Assembly (NCBI RefSeq): GCF_020216065.1
Contig: NZ_JAIWNA010000007.1
Coordinates: 124,001 to 188,000, forward strand
DNA from: Nocardia rosealba
GTDB taxonomy: Bacteria; Actinomycetota; Actinomycetes; Mycobacteriales; Mycobacteriaceae
Length of the DNA: 64,000 bases
Reading direction: 5' to 3'
This document shows positions 63,137-64,000 of the stretch, piece by piece. Position numbers and translations under genes: made by a program. How positions within the stretch are numbered: the stretch's first letter is position 1; the number at the start of each line of letters is the position of its first letter. The notes below the pieces were generated by a model. The model had not been told where the DNA came from, did not search any database, and saw nothing but the letters and a program-made list of their open reading frames with translations.

Positions 63137-64000
63137 ATGTCAGACACCGAAGCCACCCTGTCCGTCGCGGAACGCCGCAAGCAGCTGTTACAGCAGAAGC
63201 TGCGCGAGCGCGGCATGGCCGCGTCCACCGCATCCGTCGCCCTGCCGCGCATCGCGGCGGGGGAGCGCCGCCCGCTCACGCCCGGCCAGCGCCGCATGTG
63301 GTTCCTGCAGACCCGCGACCCGCAGGACACCGCCCTCAACATCTGCGTGGCCTACCGCCTCACCGGCCCGCTCGACGCCGACCGCCTGCACGCCGCGTTC
63401 GACGCTGTCGTTGCCCGTCACGACATCCTGCGCACCACCTACGGTGTGGACGCCGAGGGCGAACCGTTCCAGGTGTTCACCACCGACGCCCGCGCCGAGT
63501 GGACAACCCACGACCTGACCGACCTCGCCGAATCCGGCCGTGACCTGCGGGTGGAGGTGCTGGCGCAGCGCGAGTTCAGCCGCTCCTTCGCCCTCGGCAC
63601 CGAACTGCCGTTGCGCGCCACCCTGATCCGCACCGGCACCGACCAGCACGTGGTGCTGTTCACCATCCACCACATCTGCTGGGACGACGACTCCTGGGCC
63701 GTCTTCTTCACCGAGCTCAACGCCGCCTACCGCACCATGCCCGCGCAGGACGACAGCGCGCCCGCGCAGGCCGACGCTGCGCCCGCACAACCCGGCGGCA
63801 TCCCCGGCCAGGCCAACAGCGTCCCCAAGCAAGCCGACAGCGCGTCCGCGCAGGCGGACACCGTGCAGTTCGCCGCGATCGCCCCCACCGCTGAACCCGC
63901 GGCCGACGACGTCGCCTACTGGCGCGACGCCTTGCGCCCCCTGCCTGAACCTCTAGAGCTGCCCGGTTCGGCCTCGGCCACCGCGGGCAGGCAGGCGCAG
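63137..64000 (+). CDS. nbtD: NRPS, N-terminal condensation domain, 3'-truncated (NbtD/MbtE-like)
   Basis: The first 288 codons of an NRPS lie inside the window, and the frame is open to the end. A 45-residue leader (SVAERRKQLLQQKLRERGM) is followed by a C domain: TPGQRRMWFLQ, VVARHDILRTTYG and the active-site motif HHICWDDDSW. The last two motif positions read DD instead of DG. Residues about 202-245 are an Ala/Gln/Pro-rich low-complexity stretch (PAQADAAPAQPGG), after which the C domain resumes with VAYWRDALRPLPEPLELPG. Its position after the KS and AT-KR-ACP genes matches MbtE of mycobactin clusters. The start is ATG 63137; the ribosome site (GGGGCCGAAAGAA) is modest. Confidence 0.88.
   Translation, partial: MSDTEATLSVAERRKQLLQQKLRERGMAASTASVALPRIAAGERRPLTPGQRRMWFLQTRDPQDTALNICVAYRLTGPLDADRLHAAFDAVVARHDILRTTYGVDAEGEPFQVFTTDARAEWTTHDLTDLAESGRDLRVEVLAQREFSRSFALGTELPLRATLIRTGTDQHVVLFTIHHICWDDDSWAVFFTELNAAYRTMPAQDDSAPAQADAAPAQPGGIPGQANSVPKQADSASAQADTVQFAAIAPTAEPAADDVAYWRDALRPLPEPLELPGSASATAGRQAQ

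Noticed and set aside
1..64000. CRISPR arrays, tRNA or rRNA genes, complete insertion sequences
   Set aside because: No regularly spaced direct repeats, no cloverleaf with a T-loop signature, no transposase-like frame and no paired terminal repeats were seen by eye. A tRNAscan or IS search would be the decisive check.

Overview
This 64 kb, very GC-rich window comes from a mycolic-acid actinomycete and is most likely Nocardia. Three things point there: an antigen-85-type mycolyltransferase, an rpsJ-rpsQ ribosomal operon that stops before rplN, and a siderophore locus with the gene content and order of nocobactin (nbt) clusters. Codes, motifs and boundaries were read by eye; no database search was run.

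Region 1 (1-27.8 kb) is non-ribosomal peptide synthetase (NRPS) DNA. A 5'-truncated synthetase ends in A-T-TE. A second line follows in two genes: A-T-C-A-T-C plus a broken A-domain remnant (2634-10019), then A-T-C-A-T-C-A-T-C-A-T-E-C-A-T-TE (10082-27769). If collinear, the two genes make a seven-residue peptide. Module 2 has a near-canonical Thr code. The only epimerisation domain has lost both motif histidines, and several domains carry low-complexity insertions.

Region 2 (27.8-38.7 kb) holds a secreted mycolyltransferase, a double-TetR regulator, an aldehyde dehydrogenase lacking its catalytic Cys, a DrrABC-like exporter, a lycopene-cyclase-like flavoprotein, a NatAB-like ABC transporter and a hotdog-fold protein with a palindromic operator.

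Region 3 (38.7-44.4 kb) is the S10 operon rpsJ-rplC-rplD-rplW-rplB-rpsS-rplV-rpsC-rplP-rpmC-rpsQ, closed by a strong terminator. The spc operon (rplN onwards) does not follow within the window.

Region 4 (44.4-50.4 kb) is accessory: an antitoxin gene with a truncated Doc-like toxin remnant, a large membrane/HTH protein behind SOS-box-like repeats, an SDR, a CPBP protease, an RluA-type pseudouridine synthase, a putative glycolipid-binding protein and a small ORF.

Region 5 (50.4-64 kb) is the iron locus: two ABC half-transporters (IrtAB-like), a PPOX protein, a stand-alone siderophore-interacting reductase, a lysine N6-hydroxylase (nbtG), an N-acyltransferase (nbtH), a type II thioesterase (nbtA), a ketosynthase (nbtB), an AT-KR-ACP polyketide synthase (nbtC) and the start of an NRPS (nbtD). 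Three good IdeR/DtxR iron boxes and one weaker one sit at its promoters, so the locus should be switched on by iron starvation.
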